The notes: generated by a model not told the origin, from the letters alone. A stretch of DNA of 64,000 bases from Liquidambar formosana (GCA_039720395.1 CM077832.1:17517850-17581849), one strand, 5' to 3'. Positions 1 to 12,484 are shown, numbered from the stretch's first letter. Translations and numbers: made by a program.

Positions 1-1050
1 TAGCTTAGATTTTGTGATGCAAAGTGGTGGGATTAATTACAACTTTCAAGAACTCTGCAAGGTAAATCTCCTATTCGCTCATGGCCTAGAATGAGAAGAA
101 TGATAATATATAAATTTTCTCTTTATGATTATAAAAGAATTTGATATGGATCAAGAATATAGGCATACTAATTATTTGTGAGATTATACCGAAAATGTCT
201 ACAATTAACCATCAAAAGAAGATGTGCAGTTAAGGTTTGATAAGAAAGTTAATGCTTTTGAAGTTAAAGAAGAGGTGCAACATGTAGCTCATGAAGAAAT
301 TAAAATGGAAGAAAAAGATATTTTGAATCCTAATAATCACCATAAGAAATATAATTGTGAACTTGAAGAATGCATTGACACACCAGGAGCATGTGATCTA
401 GATATTGAAAATAATTTTTCATAAGAGATTCATGCAAATTTTGAAGACCCAAATTCAAAAGTTGATTTGGTTATTGAAGAAAAAGTTTTTCTAGAAGTTC
501 ATGAAGTGGAGGGAGAATCTTTACTACCCGTGAGTAAGTCCGAGGTTGAGATCGTGACGGATGTCAAAAAGATTGAGAGTATTGTGATAGAAAAGCAAAA
601 ACCAGATGTAGTTGTCACCTCTAATGAGGTACAACCAGCATTGAAAGAAAATTGTGAGACGTTTGAAGATCTAAAGGACATAATTTTTTAGCATGAAGCT
701 TTGGGGGAGACCATTGATTGTGAAATTTCATTTGTTAAAATTTCAGGAGAGATCTAATCACGGCGTCCAGTTGTTAATTTATCAATTGATCTTCTCCATA
801 TTTACAGGTTGAGAAACATTGATTTTATTGGGGTCAAGAAATTTAATTTTATTATCAATCCTTGTTTGATCGAGCTTGTTAATCAATTGAAGGGTATGGA
901 GACATTGGCTCGAGTAAAAAATATTTTAAAGTGCAAATTTCAATAGAAGATAAAGAAATTGAAGTACTCGAAATATCTTTTTGTTTGGGATGGAAGACTT
1001 CTAGTTCATACAACGAACTTGAGGATAAGTTTTTTTCAAGGAAGGGAGAC
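1..1050 (+). pseudogene. Degenerate 3' internal part of a Ty3/gypsy-type retrotransposon
   Basis: Short open stretches (224-424 and 467-691) rich in Glu, Lys and Val are separated by stops. After 780 the translation runs in broken frames up to a purine tract at 1038-1050 (AAGGAAGGGAGAC). That tract sits directly before an LTR-like start TGATGT at 1051, as a polypurine tract does before a 3' LTR. The last codons before it resemble the arginine/asparagine-rich tail that ends many plant gypsy polyproteins, but no reverse transcriptase or integrase core is visible. The element begins upstream of the window. The class is inferred from layout and from the related LTR at 40.8-52.8 kb. Confidence 0.5.
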
Positions 1051-1369
1051 TGATGTAGGACAGAAGTTATTTCTTTCCTGAAGTTATAGTTCTAGTCAAA
1101 TTAGGTTTTGCAGCCTATTTAGTATTTTTCCTTATTTTAGTTATTTCTTTCCTAAAGTTATAGTTTTAGTCTAATTAGGTTTTGTAGCCTATATAAAGGC
1201 TGTTTCTTTTCATTGAAATGGGAAACTTTCATTCAATAAAGAATTTTCTTTATGAGATCTTATTCTCTGAGCTTGTAGATTCGAGTGTGTTACTTTTTTG
1301 TTCGTGGATTCGAATGAATTTCCAAGAAGCAGGCGATGCCCTACTTCTTCATAAGCTTCCGCTACGTCA
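1051..1369 (+). repeat. 3' LTR of the left-edge Ty3/gypsy element
   Basis: It begins TGATGTAGGACAG after the purine tract and ends near CGCTACGTCA. It carries a TATA-like TATATAAAGGC around 1190 and AATAAAGAATTTTC around 1237. The U3 holds a 72-bp-spaced direct duplication (1068-1118 and 1140-1191, each beginning TTATTTCTTTCCT). The stretch from the AATAAAG motif to the end matches the minus-strand LTR at 40827-52810, including a shared CATAAGCTT...CGCTA.GTCA end, which supports the 3' boundary. No target-site duplication could be checked because the 5' end is outside the window. Confidence 0.6.
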
Positions 1370-3300
1370 TATTGGGAGATGGTGGGGGCTGAAACAAGGT
1401 GCGGCAGAGATGGTGGGTGGCATTGAGGTTTTGATAAGGGCTATTACAAGTGTTGGCAGCAGCGGGTTCTGGGTTTGATTTTAGTGTGCTGGTGTGAAAA
1501 GGGCGGCATTGGGAGATGTTAGGGGAGGCGGTGTGGCAGGGATGGTTTCATCGAAGAGGGAGCCGGAGTTGGGGTTTTGGTGGGGGCTGAAACAAGTGAC
1601 GGCGACGGTGGGTTCTAGGTTTGGAGATGGGGAGGGCAAAACACAACGTTTTGTTTTGGGTGGATGAGATAGAATAAGAAGTGAAATTGGTATTTTCCAA
1701 GTCCATAATATTTAAATGAAAAAATCATTGACAACTCCGATGGGCACAAAGGTAATTGGATGCTTTCGTTAGGAGCCTTAATTGTTCGTTAAAAGGAAGG
1801 GGGTAAGGTGTCATTTTTGAACTATAAGGGGGTTTACTGAAAACGACCTAAACTTGAAGGGAGCAAAGTGTAATTTACCCTTAAAAAAAAAAAAAACCTT
1901 TTTCTCCAGGTGAACTGTCCCACTCCTTAGTTTGACCATCCTTTCCCCATAAACTCCCCACCATCTCTGGGCAACTCCATTTTTGCCGACTAGCTATTAT
2001 TTTCTCCGGCTAACTTTATTTTTTTGTTTTTCTTTCTTTTCCGATGCCACTGTCATCAATGTGATTTAGTTTAAACAAGTCAACTCCCCCACTTCGATCG
2101 CGGTTGCCTATGCCATAGCCAAAATGTGCCACGACCGCCGGTGATAAAGCATCCCCTCATTCAGTTTTATTTTTTTTTCCTTCCTTATCCTTTTTCTCTG
2201 CTGACTCTCTCTCCCTCCCTTCCTTTCCCTCTGATTTGCTCTCTCTCGGTCTCTCTCCTTCCACGATTTGCCCTCTCCCCCATCTGGTTTAGTTTGATCA
2301 CAACCGACACAGCAAGTGGTGGGTTTTGGATCACGCCCTCGTGCCAACCATAGGTTGAGATTATCACAACGTCATCGCAGCAGCAAATCCAAATTCAACG
2401 GGACTTCTTCCTTCCCCTCTTTCGAACCCATCTTCGAACCAGATGGGTTTTGTTTTGTCTTTTCTTTTGTTTCTTTTTTTTTTTCTCTCTAGATTGGGTA
2501 GATTAATCAATTGTTATTTTTGGGGGATACGGTAGATCGAGGGAAAAGTTTGACGACAACGACCATAGCCACTGGTAAAGCCGACTGCCTTTTTTTTTTT
2601 TTTTTTGGTGGATGGCTTGTGTTTAGCGCTATCGACGATCAGAGTGAGATGAGAGGAAGGGAGGGAGAGGGAGAAGGAAAGAGACTCAACCAAGAAGAAA
2701 GAAAGGAAAAAAAACAAAAAAGGAATGGAAGAATATGGAGGAAGGGTTGCTTGGGTTTTCTGGCGAGATCGTCATCTTCCTCCTTAAACCCCTCTCCGGT
2801 AAGATTGTTTTCCTCTATGGAAGTTTTTTTGGTTTGATGTGTTTCTTGGGGGTTCCTCACCGACGACTGTGCCAACAACCGTTTCTGAGCATGGCAACCA
2901 TGGCTGCTACTTCGTGCTTTCTTTTTTCCTTTTTTTCTTCAATTTATTCTTCTAATGGATTTTTTTTTTTTAATTCTTTTTGGGTTAGGAATTATTGGGA
3001 TCGTCGAAAATGGAGTTCAAGGAATTTTTTTTCCTGAAATATTTTCTTGTGAAGATGAAGTATGAATCCGTCGGGAAAAAATTGGTTTTATCGAAAAAGT
3101 TTGAATGGTGGCCCAAAAAAATGTACAGACATAGATAATGGGGTTAGAGAGAAATGGCCGTGGTGTGTGAGTGCAAGTGAGGGGAGGATGGAAGGTTTTT
3201 TCGTCTTTTTATTCCTACCATTAACACCGTCAAGCTCAAATAATCCCAAATGAACTTAAAAAAATTAAAACATAAAAGAGATTATCAAATGACCCCTAGC
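1370..3300. other. Non-coding DNA, pyrimidine-rich and low complexity
   Basis: No gene is supported. The 2160-2510 and 2640-2720 stretches are strongly C/T or G/A biased with homopolymer runs, which opens overlapping short ORFs on both strands without any recognisable protein. 1370-1650 is G-rich with repeats of GGTGGGGGCTGAAACAAG. Confidence 0.5.
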
Positions 3301-4420
3301 TTTAAACAAAGGTTATCTACAATTTATTCTTTATTTTAATACTTTTTTTTATATTCATTATGTGTCTTATTTCAAAAGTCTTGACAAATAAATTACGACG
3401 ACATAAATTTTATTGAAAATTAACATATAGATTAAAAGTTACGTCAATTTAAAGTTTTTAAAACAAAAAATAAAACTTAAAGGTATAATTGATTTTATGC
3501 ACTTAAACACATACAACAAACCTATCATTTCACTTAAAAGTGGATTTATGACTACATAAACTTTTACTAAAAACTTATGAATCCATAAGATTATGTTTAT
3601 TACGAAGAAATGGAATAGTGATTCCATTTTTTTTTTTTTAAAAACGAGTATTTGGTTGCACAAAAAAATGAAATGTCTCTTTCCTTGTGAGGGTCTACTC
3701 CCTCCAATGAGAGAATTGTTATTCCTTCTCAAACCAAAAAAATGACTATTCTCACCTTTCAAAGAATAAAAATCATTAAAAATGAGTCACATATACTTTT
3801 TCATTCCATTCTATTCCCACCCCTTACCAAACATTGGGATTGAATGTGCATTCTCATTTTCATTCCCACTCCTAATCCATTCCATTCCCTCAAACTAAAC
3901 AAAGCCTAAGTTCTATAAAGTGGATTTCCCCCTAATTTTAAACCCCCAAAAAAAAAAAAAAAAAAAAAATGAAGAAGAAAACAAGGTAACAATATGAATG
4001 GATCCTGGATGGGATTCAGGCTATCGGAGCAATTGCGCTGACCAGCAAGGGGTACAGAGAACTTGGAGGTTAAGTTGGGATTCGGCGTATTTTCATAATA
4101 AAATGGTGTGTTGTTAGAAGCTTTTAAAGAGAAATGGGGTTTGGAAATCAAGTATAAGTGTGCCTATAGAGCCGCCCTATACACATTGGCCACTAATCTC
4201 GCCCACCTTTCCATTAGTTAGGGCTCTAGGATGAAAATTGAGAGACAAGGTTAGGACTAGAAAGACATAATTTATCTAAATTCACCATGTTGATCTAACC
4301 CACATAAACATATTACGGAGTATCTGTTTTCTTTCCTACATGCCAACAAAAGTAACTAGACTTTCTACCTGAATAATCCCTGAATGAAGAAGTCCAATTA
4401 TCTAGTCCAACTCAAAACTA
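3301..4420. other. Non-coding AT-rich DNA with a MITE-like end
   Basis: No gene is seen. 3790-3908 consists of repeated CATTCC/CATTCT words ending in CAAACTAAACAAAGCCTA, a kind of terminus common on small plant DNA transposons. I could not pair it with an opposite end or a target duplication. A 21-nt A tract lies at 3949-3969. Confidence 0.35.
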
Positions 4421-5760
4421 ATGTTTTTTTGATTGCCTTGGGAACCAAACAGTGTATCAGATCTACTTTTACTCCTCCTTTTCTCGATTTTCCAGGCTAC
4501 CAAACAGAGCTTTCTTGAAGAGAAAAATAGAATAAACAAGAAACTTACGAAAATAATAATATATACACTAAATAGGAATGATTGCTCTCAGTCGAAAGGC
4601 CAAAGTTTTTCCACATGAGAGTGCCATAGGTGGTGAACCCTCTAAGATTTAAGCCAGAATAAGCACAACCCCTCCCCACACTTCCAAAGTGCTTGGCGAA
4701 GCCTTCTTCTTCTTTCTAATAGGGAGAGGGTAACCTCCCACAACTAGAAGGAAGAGTCACCAAGCCTCGCTAAGCACGCAAGAAGTCGTGGTGGCTACAA
4801 GAGCAGCTCTGGCAATTGCACTTCTCCCAACTTAAATTGAAGAGGGTTAAGCCCCCACCCAGACCTCTATTCGGTGTGGTTAAAGCAAAACGATCATCAT
4901 CGAGCAAACCAAACCAAACCAAACCAAACCAAACCACCAGTAATAGGATCCTGCTATCGTGCGCCGATCTGAAGCCAGCGCAAGTTAGCATTACCAACAC
5001 AATCACTTAAAGGCCTATGACGAATCAAAGATAATTGTTATCGTGCGCCGATCTGAAAGAAATATTTCGAAAGCGTTAATCGCTAAAGTGCGCCAAACCT
5101 AAATGGTGCCAGTTCGTCAAAAGGAAGTCTTGATTTTCATGGAAAATCTAGTGAGAAAATGAACAGGAAAACGAAATATATTCCCATCTGTTTTTCCGTA
5201 ACGTTAAACCGATGAGATTTAAAATGGCAGGAATCCACTAGAATCAAAATCCAGCTTCGCCGGAACAATCCCATCGGAGACCAGCTGCTAATGTGCGCCG
5301 ACCAAATTCGTTCTCCTTGTGAAGATGAGGGTTTAAAAGAAAAAAGCGAGACCGAAATGGAAAATCTACGTGAGAACGGATCGGGGAAAAAAAAGAGAGA
5401 GATATTTAGGGCGATTGAAGCAGTGCAAATGTAGAACTTACGAGAAAACGCAGGAATCCACTGGGAAATTGGAATCTGCATGTCCAGAAGTACCCGTGTT
5501 TGGATTTGGCATCTCTTCGTAATCCCTCTGTTATTGACGTGAAACAGAGAGAATCATGGTTAGATGCTCTGTTTCTGATTGAAACAAACAAAAGGTTTTT
5601 TTCCCGAGAAAATGCAATACAAAAAAAACAAAAAAAAAAAAAAAACCTCCAGAGTAGGAGGATGGGGGTTTGCGGAGATAATGTGAAGCGACGGTGGACA
5701 CATTTATACCCCGGTGGATTAGGGTTTGAGAAGATTCTCATATATTGGTCATAATCTTCT
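4421..5760. other. Unassigned region with an (AAACC)6 microsatellite
   Basis: Six perfect AAACC units occupy 4906-4935. The word GTGCGCCGATCTGAA occurs at about 4959 and again at about 5043, with a partial copy GTGCGCCGA at about 5294. Several overlapping ORFs up to 114 codons are open on both strands, but none has a recognisable domain, paired splice signals or start context. It may be a degraded repeat or the leader of a lost gene. Confidence 0.3.
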
Positions 5761-7227
5761 TCATTATTACATATTTACTCCATATTGTGTTGGGCCATGG
5801 CAACATTCGACCCAAACCCAAATGCAACCCTCGCTTCTCTCTCCCTTACCAATAGACTCGAACCCATTACTACATGGGCTTTGCAGCTCCCATTCAAAGC
5901 CGAACAAGCAACAAGGTTGAGGTGGTCTCTATTGTTTTCCCAAGATTTGCTTTTCATCCTTTATTTATTTTATATTTTAAAATTTTATGATACATTTTCA
6001 TAAAAACCCATCATGTTATCTATTAAAAAATATTATTTTAAATAATTTTATAAAATAAAGTTTTTTCAAAATTTATCATTTAAGTAAATTTTTTTTGTCA
6101 TTTACAGTATTTATTTCATAAATGGCTAAAACTTCCGTTTAAACGATAAATTTTAGAAAAAAAAATTTTCTACAAAATTATTCAAAATGATATTTTCTAA
6201 TAGACTACACAATCAATTTTCATAAAAATCTTATATATTTTTCAAAAAAACCTTAAAATGTAAAATAATTGGAGGATAAAATGCAAGTCTTGGGATACAA
6301 GCTTTTGATTGATGCAACCCATGTGAGCCATGTCATCAATCTTTCTAATTCTTCTTCCCATATTTTTAGACTTTTTTTTTTTTCCTTTTTTTTCCTATGG
6401 GTACAAGTAAATCATAGCGAATGTGTGTGCTTGTGTCTTTTTTTTTTTTTTTTTTTAAGATACCCAATAAAATCAGTCCTTACCTTTAACATCAATCCTC
6501 AAGCACTTACAATCAATTTTGTTATAATTAGTTTAATGTCAAGTAAGTATCTTATTAGCCCACCAATGCATAAAGTACAACCCCCAATGTGGGTACTGAT
6601 ATAACTTATATCAGTACATTCTTACCAATCCTATAAATTATAACCCAAACCAAAAATTTACTCCTGAATTAATGTATTTCAAAACAAACTAGCTTTCTAA
6701 TAACATGATAACGTCGTGCCATTCTCTTAACTTGTTAAATAGGTAATTTCATGTTCAAACTTATCAAGAAGCATTAATATTCATTTATTGATAAGAACCA
6801 CTCCAATGATGAGGCAAAAATAACTAGTGCCCAACGGGTGATGCATTTGGTGAGACAAATATAACTTGAAACAAATTTTGAGTTATATTTGACTCAAAAA
6901 ATAGTTTCGAGGTAAATCTTCCACATCTATCGCCTCATTATTTGGAAAAATGATGGTTGAAGGTAAAGAGAAAAGTGGATGAGGCAAAAAAAAACTAGCA
7001 CACATGCATTGGAACAGCTATTTTTTTCGTGTGATGTATTTTCAGTATAGTGATGCATTTTTACTCTATAATAATTCAAAAAAAATGACTTTGCATCACC
7101 AAAATGCCTCACATGAATGGAGTTGCTCTAAAGAAGAGTTAGAAGTAAGGGTAAAAATATCTTGAGTTGGATCTGAACTCGATACTTTGGTTCAAATTGA
7201 TTTTAACTAAAATGAAATATGTTTTCA
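5761..7227. other. Non-coding AT-rich intergenic DNA
   Basis: No gene is supported. 6535-6615 contains words (GCATAAAGTACAACCCCCA, TGATATAACTTATATCA) shared with the fold-back element at 8665-8780, so it is probably a diverged relative. Homopolymer T tracts are frequent (6370-6460). Confidence 0.35.
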
Positions 7228-7237
7228 TGGGAGCAAG

Positions 7238-7829
7238 TAAGGATGTACAAAAAATCGCCCAATCTGCCAAACCAAACCAATCTGCTCCATTCTGCACCGA
7301 CCTAAACGGTTTAAGAGAATAAGCAGATTAGTTTGGGTTGGTTGAGCAATAAATTTGGTGGTTCGGTTTGGTTGGTGGGTTGAACTTTGTCGAACCGCTA
7401 ATAAATTAACCCAACCCGCTTTCAATTTTATATATATATATATATATGTATATACACTTTCTAAAAGAAAACATGTTAAGTCATTATAGTTTTTTATTTT
7501 TTATTTTTATTTTTACTTGATCTATAATTATTTTGTGGGATTTGATATCATAGAATGTTAAAGGATTTGCCTCTCTTTTTTTTTTTTTTTTTTTAAAAAT
7601 GGTTTGTCTTTAAACCATTTGACAATCCTCATAAAAGTTATGAAGGGCATTATACAACTTGTCTAATCCTCTCAAACCGTTAGTTTAAAACCGTCAAAAG
7701 AAATCAACTAATCCGCTGGTTTTTAGGACTAATAGTTTGGCAATGGATTGAAAATTTTGCAAACCGCCTTTGGTGGGTTGATTGATAATTTCTCTCATAA
7801 CCACTCCAAACTGATCGACGCACACCCTT
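7238..7829. mobile_element. Non-autonomous DNA transposon with a 9-bp target duplication
   Basis: GGGAGCAAG is present at 7229-7237 and again at 7830-7838. Between them the ends are imperfect inverted repeats: AAGGATGTAC at the left and the complement of AAGGGTGTGC at the right. The inside is rich in CGGTTTGGTTGG-like words and their complements and has no coding capacity. Duplication length and the AAGGGTGTGC end suggest a hAT- or Mutator-type MITE; the superfamily is inferred. An (AT)n tract lies at 7431-7446. Confidence 0.65.
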
Positions 7830-7838
7830 GGGAGCAAG

Positions 7839-8664
7839 AATGGGTGAGACCCAAAGAAAAAAGAAAAAAAAAATTGTTCAGATGCTTTGAATGAAATTTA
7901 CTTACATTTTTTTTCAACGATAAGAATTGAACCCAAACCCTACACATCACTACAAGCATTTACATATACCATTATGTTATGATTGATTGATATTTTGGTG
8001 AAATTTGAAAAATTTTCAATACGAGGATAGTTTTGGAAAGCTAATTGATCTATTGTGCTCTATTTCTTCTTCTTTTTTATCCTACATTTTTTAATAAAAA
8101 AAATTAGTTTTAATTTTTAAATTTTTTAAATAAAAAATTAGAGCTTGGATCCCTAAAACCTGGCTAACCCTGGTGAAGGTAGTATAGGATTCGATCTCCA
8201 ATCTCTAGTACAACCACCCTAGACGGCGAGACGCCTAGACACTCCAACGTCAAAGTGCTAGGCTTGCCGGCCAGCTAGCACCTTCATAATCTATTTTTCC
8301 TTTTCTTAATGGGTGGTTTATTGCAGATTTGCAGCTACCACGCATTCTCTTCTTGTTCTTGCGCTACTTCTTCTTTCTCCTCCTCTTTTCACTTCTTTGC
8401 TTTCCAGCACCCCCTTGAGGTCGCTTTTCATATTGATTCAAATTAGTCTGATCAACCATCCCACATTAATCATCCTCAAGAAACCAATACATCGTTCTTA
8501 GGACAAATGATTTTCCTTTTCCTTCTGGTTTTTCTCCATAATGCAACCGCTATGCACATATTTTGCTGTTTGTGAATCATTCTTGGGCCTCAGTAGGAAA
8601 AGATTTCTCTCCCAAAGACAAACATATTACATACACAGTTTTGATCAGATCAACGCATATTGAT
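7839..8664. other. Non-coding DNA
   Basis: No gene is seen. 8150-8285 is a locally GC-richer island ending in GGCTTGCCGGCCAGCTAGC, unlike its surroundings; it could be a short retroposon fragment, but no tail or duplication was found. Confidence 0.3.
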
Positions 8665-8780
8665 ACAAGTTATATTAACATCATGCATTGAGGGTTGTAT
8701 CCCGTGCATTGGCCCAATTTACACCATAACCCACTAATGCACAAAATACAACTCCCACTGCAAGTGTTAATATAAGTTAC
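8665..8780. mobile_element. Small fold-back (MITE-like) element
   Basis: The arm at about 8669-8711 (GTTATATTAACATCATGCAT onward) pairs as an imperfect inverted repeat with 8734-8780, which ends AGTGTTAATATAAGTTAC. The loop is about 22 nt. Related words recur at 6535-6615 and 8815-8945, so this is probably a multi-copy family. Confidence 0.5.
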
Positions 8781-9287
8781 ATCAAGTATTTACCTGATCA
8801 TCATACTTATATATGTTTATTTTAATCCCGATTAGGTCAACACATGTTCACCTAACTTATATCACTCCCGTGCATTAAAAGTTGTATCTTATGTACCAAA
8901 TCAATGTAACTACTAAGACCCTACCCCTCGAATGCACGAGATACAAACCTTAATGCAGGCTTAGGCGTGCTCACTCGATCCTGTTTATTTTTGGTCCCTG
9001 GGGAAATCTTAGATGCGCAGGCAGGCCCCTTGGGCTACAAAACATGAGGCAGTCCTTCCATTTCCCTCTCAATCTCAAGGTTCAAAAACCTTTCACCGGA
9101 TAAGAGTGGAGAGATACCACTAGGCCTCAAGGGCCCTTGGTGGAAAAGATTTCACGTTTTTTAGGTGTTCTGTTTCTGCTATCCTCTTGAAGCATTTTTT
9201 TCAAGACATTACATTTAAACGAAACTATGAATTATACTCAATTACTCATCTTTTAAGAGTTAAAAAAAACCCACATTTTAATATGCC
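8781..9287. other. Non-coding DNA flanking the copia insertion
   Basis: No gene is seen. 8815-8945 carries further copies of the fold-back words described at 8665. The last five bases, ATTCA at 9288-9292 just after this stretch, are the target site of the adjacent copia element. Confidence 0.4.
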
Positions 9288-9292
9288 ATTCA

Positions 9293-9587
9293 TGTTGTAA
9301 AACCAAGAATTTAGAACAAGTTGTGAGGAGAATAAATTTCTCATTCATCTTCTTTCTCTTGTTTCTCTCCAAATACATATTCCTTCATTCTCTCCAAAAA
9401 TACATCTCACATCTTTTTTCTCTCCGAATCCCCCCTCTTCTTTCTCCCCTTCCCCTTTTATCTTTGTTTGCATTTATTCCTCATGATGGGATTACCTAAC
9501 CCACTTATGATGGTGTTCCCATTATCACAAAGTGGAGGGGGTGTGGACATCCACTCAATGTCCACTCAATGTTTAATATTCATAACA
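9293..9587 (-). repeat. 3' LTR of the copia element
   Basis: This 295-bp LTR reads TGTTATGAATATT... on the minus strand and ends ...GGTTTTACAACA at 9293. Apart from one G/A difference and a missing TC, it matches the LTR at 16344-16640. ATTCA precedes it at 9288-9292. Confidence 0.95.
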
Positions 9588-9845
9588 CTCCCCCTTGGAT
9601 GTCCACCAAACTAAGATAATGTGCCTCGTTAAAACCTTACTAGAAAAACCCAGTGGGAAAAAACTAGTGAAGGAAAAAGAGTACAACATTTTTGTAAATC
9701 TTAGAGTGGTGTTGGACGCACTAAAGAAACTGCCTCATTAAAACCTTGCCAGGAAAACCCAATGGGACAAAACCTAGGCGAAGGAAAAAGAGTACAGCGT
9801 GCATATGTCCAAAAATGAATACTCCCCCTGATAAGAAGATAAGTA
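9588..9845 (-). other. Copia 3' untranslated region with polypurine tract and duplicated motif
   Basis: Directly inside the 3' LTR the minus strand reads AAGGGGGAG, a good polypurine tract. A segment of about 65 bp (plus-strand TGCCTCGTTAAAACCTTACT onward, about 9621-9686) is repeated in diverged form at about 9730-9798 (TGCCTCATTAAAACCTTGCC onward). The pol stop codon lies at 9846-9848. Confidence 0.8.
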
Positions 9846-11198
9846 TCAACTTAACTGATCGCAAACCCGACGCATTCCAATGCCATATACCAATTTCTTG
9901 AATGTTGACGATGATAAGGCCTTGGTGAATAAATCCGCAAGATTATCAGTGGAACGTATTTGCTTCACATCAATTTCATGCCTCTGCTGGAGTTCATGAG
10001 TGTAGAAGAACTTTGGTGAAATGTGTTTGGTTCTATCACCTTTGATGTACCCTCCTTGAATTTGTGCAATACATGCAGCATTATCTTCATAAATTGTTGT
10101 TGGCATACCTTTAATCAAAGGTAACCCACATGTGTCTCGAATGTGATGGACTACAGATCTTAACCATACACATTCACGACTTGCTTCATGGAGTGCAAGT
10201 ATCTCAGAGTGATTAGAAGATGTAGCAATTAAAGTCTGTTTTGTAGATCGCCAAGAGATCGCTGTATTGCCACATGTAAATACATACCCTGTTTGTGAGC
10301 GAGCTTTGTGAGGATCAGAAAGGTATCCAGAATCTACATATCCTTCTAAACAAGGACCACGAGCTAATTCCTTTGAGTAAAACAAACCCATATCTGTAGT
10401 TCCACGAAGGTAGCATAAAATATGTTTAATACCATTCCAGTGTCGTCGAGTTGGAGCAGGACTGAATCTTGCTAATAAGTTGACTGAAAATGCTATATCA
10501 GGCCTAGTGCATTGTGCTAAATATAACAAAGCACCTATTGCACTAAGATATGGTACTTCAGGACCAAGTAGCTTTTCATTATCTTCTTTGGGACGAAATG
10601 GATCTTTCTTAATATCAAGAGATCGAACCACCATGGGAGAACTTAGTGGATGCGCTTTATCCATATTAAAACGTTTCAATACCTTTTCGGTATAAGCTGA
10701 TTGATGGATAAGAATTCCATTTGATTTATGCTCGATCTGCAGGCCGAGACAATATTTTGTTCTCCCTAAACCTTTCATCTCAAATTCTTTTTTCAAATAT
10801 TCAGCAGCTTTCATGAGCTCTTCAGGAATCCCAATTAAATTTATATCATCAACATAGACTGCAATGATGGCGAATCTAGATTCTGATTTCTTTATAAATA
10901 CACAAGGGCATATAGGATTATTAATATATCCTTCTTTAACTAAGTACTCACTGAGACGATTATACCACATTCTTCCAGATTGTTTTAATCCATACAAGGA
11001 TCGTCTCAGTTTAATTGAGTACATATTTCGTGGTTGTGATGTATTTGCTTCAGGCAATTTGAATCCTTCAGGGATCTTTATATATATATCTGCATCTAAC
11101 TTTCCATATAAATATGCAGTAACTACGTCCATAAGACGCATGTCAAGTCCTTCTGAGACTGACAGACTAATTAAATATCGAAATGTAATGGCATCCAT
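9846..11198 (-). pseudogene. Copia pol: reverse transcriptase and RNase H part
   Basis: An open frame of 450 codons. The RVT_2 fold is clear: DVVTAYLYG near residue 24, the LYGLKQSGRMWYNRL block near 68-82, and the catalytic YVDD at 115-118. RNase H follows, with Asp in EGYVDSGYLSD near 286-295, Glu in SSNHSEI near 327-333, Asp in YEDNAACI near 370-377, and the terminal DLFTKAL block. It joins the upstream part (11198-12484) through a one-base deletion near 11217, so a single polyprotein can no longer be made. The first Met shown here is internal, not a natural start. Otherwise the frame is intact, consistent with a recent lesion. Confidence 0.93.
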
Positions 11199-12484
11199 TA
11201 CAGGTGAATATGTTTTTCATAATCAATCCCAGGTCTCTGCAGGAAACCTTGTGCTACTAAACGAGCTTTATATCTGACGATCTCATTTTTATCATTACGC
11301 TTTCTTATAAACACCCATTTGTAACCCACGGGTTTCACATCATTGGGTGTTAAGACTATAGGTCCAAATACTTTACGTTTTTCTAGCGAATCCAATTCTG
11401 CTTGGATTGCTTCTTTCCACTTTAACCAATCAGGTCTACTGTGACATTCATCTACAGTGCGTGGTTCGAGATCATCATCATCTTTCGAAATTTCAGTAGC
11501 TACTGCGAAAGAAAATACATCATTAATAACCACTTCTGAGCGATCCCACAATTCTTTTGTACATGTATAGTTTATGGAAATTTCTTCATTTCCATGTACA
11601 TATGCCTCTTTATTGTTTTCTGTCTCTTCAGGGACATTTTTCTCTTCAGGAGTTATTAAATCAGAATTTGTGGGAATATTTATTTCTTGTTCAATAGCTT
11701 CTTTCGGAGTACTATTTTCTATATTTTGTTGCCCTTTTATTTTCCTCTTCCGGAGAACTAAATCTTTTGAACTCAAGGGTCTACCACGCTTCAGGCGTGT
11801 AGTAGATGATTCATTTGCTGCAATAATAGTAGACTTACCAATTGGTACATTGATCTTTGCTGGTGTACCAATAGATGATTCATTAATAACCACTTCTGAG
11901 CAATCCCACAATTCTTTTGTATATGTATAGTTTATGGAAATTTCTTCATTTCCATGTACATATGCCTCTTTATTGTTTTCTGTCTCTTCAGGGACATTTT
12001 CCTCCTCAGGAGTTATTAAATCAGAATTTGTGGGAATATTTATTTCTTGTTCAATAGCCTCTTCCGGAGTACTATTTTCTATATTTTGTTGCCCTTTTAT
12101 TTTCCTCTTCCGGGGAACTAAATCTTTTGAACCCAAGGGTCTACCACGCTTCAGGCGTGTAGTAGATGATTCATTTGCTGCAATAATAGTAGACTTACCA
12201 ATTGATACATTGATCTTTGCTGGTGTGTTTACAGCTGGTATATAAGACTTAGTTATTTTTGCTGCGTCTGTAAATGCATCAGGCATTTGATTAGCAATCT
12301 TCTGAAGATGAGTGATCCTCTGTACTTCAATTTCACATTGAGCAGTACGTGGATCAAGATGGGACAAAGATGGTACATTCCAAGAAAGTTCACGTCGTTC
12401 TTCTATCAATGGATTTCCTCCTCCTGACGACGGGAACTGTGTTTCATCAAAATGACAATCTGCAAATTTTGCTGTAAAAACATC
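11198..12484 (-). pseudogene. Copia pol: integrase tail, linker and start of reverse transcriptase
   Basis: The frame is open from about 12484 downward. It first encodes the segment that follows the integrase core in plant copia elements (FADCHFDET, then SLSHLDPRTAQCEIEVQRI), then a charged linker containing a RGRPLGSKD AT-hook-like motif, then the reverse transcriptase start (W.KWKEAIQAELDSLEK, GYKWVFIRKRN, YKARLVAQGF). It ends at a premature stop after a one-base deletion near 11217. Upstream of about 12484 homology ceases abruptly: the integrase core, protease and gag are missing and unrelated sequence follows. The linker contains a large in-frame duplication (separate entry). Confidence 0.88.
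11521..12226 (-). repeat. 360-bp-period in-frame tandem duplication in pol linker
   Basis: 11521-11866 and 11881-12226 are near-identical, a period of exactly 360 bp or 120 codons. Each copy encodes the AT-hook-like RGRPL..KD motif, the basic RKRKIKGQQ stretch and an acidic ITPEE..VPEETENN segment. The period is a multiple of three, so the frame stays open. The copies differ at scattered bases, so the duplication predates the latest insertion. Confidence 0.9.

Noticed and set aside
4906..4935. (AAACC)6 as an interstitial telomere-like repeat
   Set aside because: The plant telomere unit is TTTAGGG/CCCTAAA; this is a simple pentanucleotide microsatellite.
5137..5754. Overlapping ORFs of 111-114 codons on the minus strand and 84 on the plus
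   Set aside because: Low-complexity Phe/Ser-rich translations, no splice or start support and no recognisable family.
10480..11277. Plus-strand ORFs of 71 and 137 codons
   Set aside because: They lie opposite the reverse-transcriptase coding frame and have no domain of their own.
11574..12245. Two plus-strand ORFs (118 and 103 codons) with similar proteins
   Set aside because: They are antisense shadows of the duplicated copia pol linker on the minus strand.
9900..12484. Functional copia polyprotein
   Set aside because: A one-base deletion near 11217 splits the frame and the upstream domains are absent.
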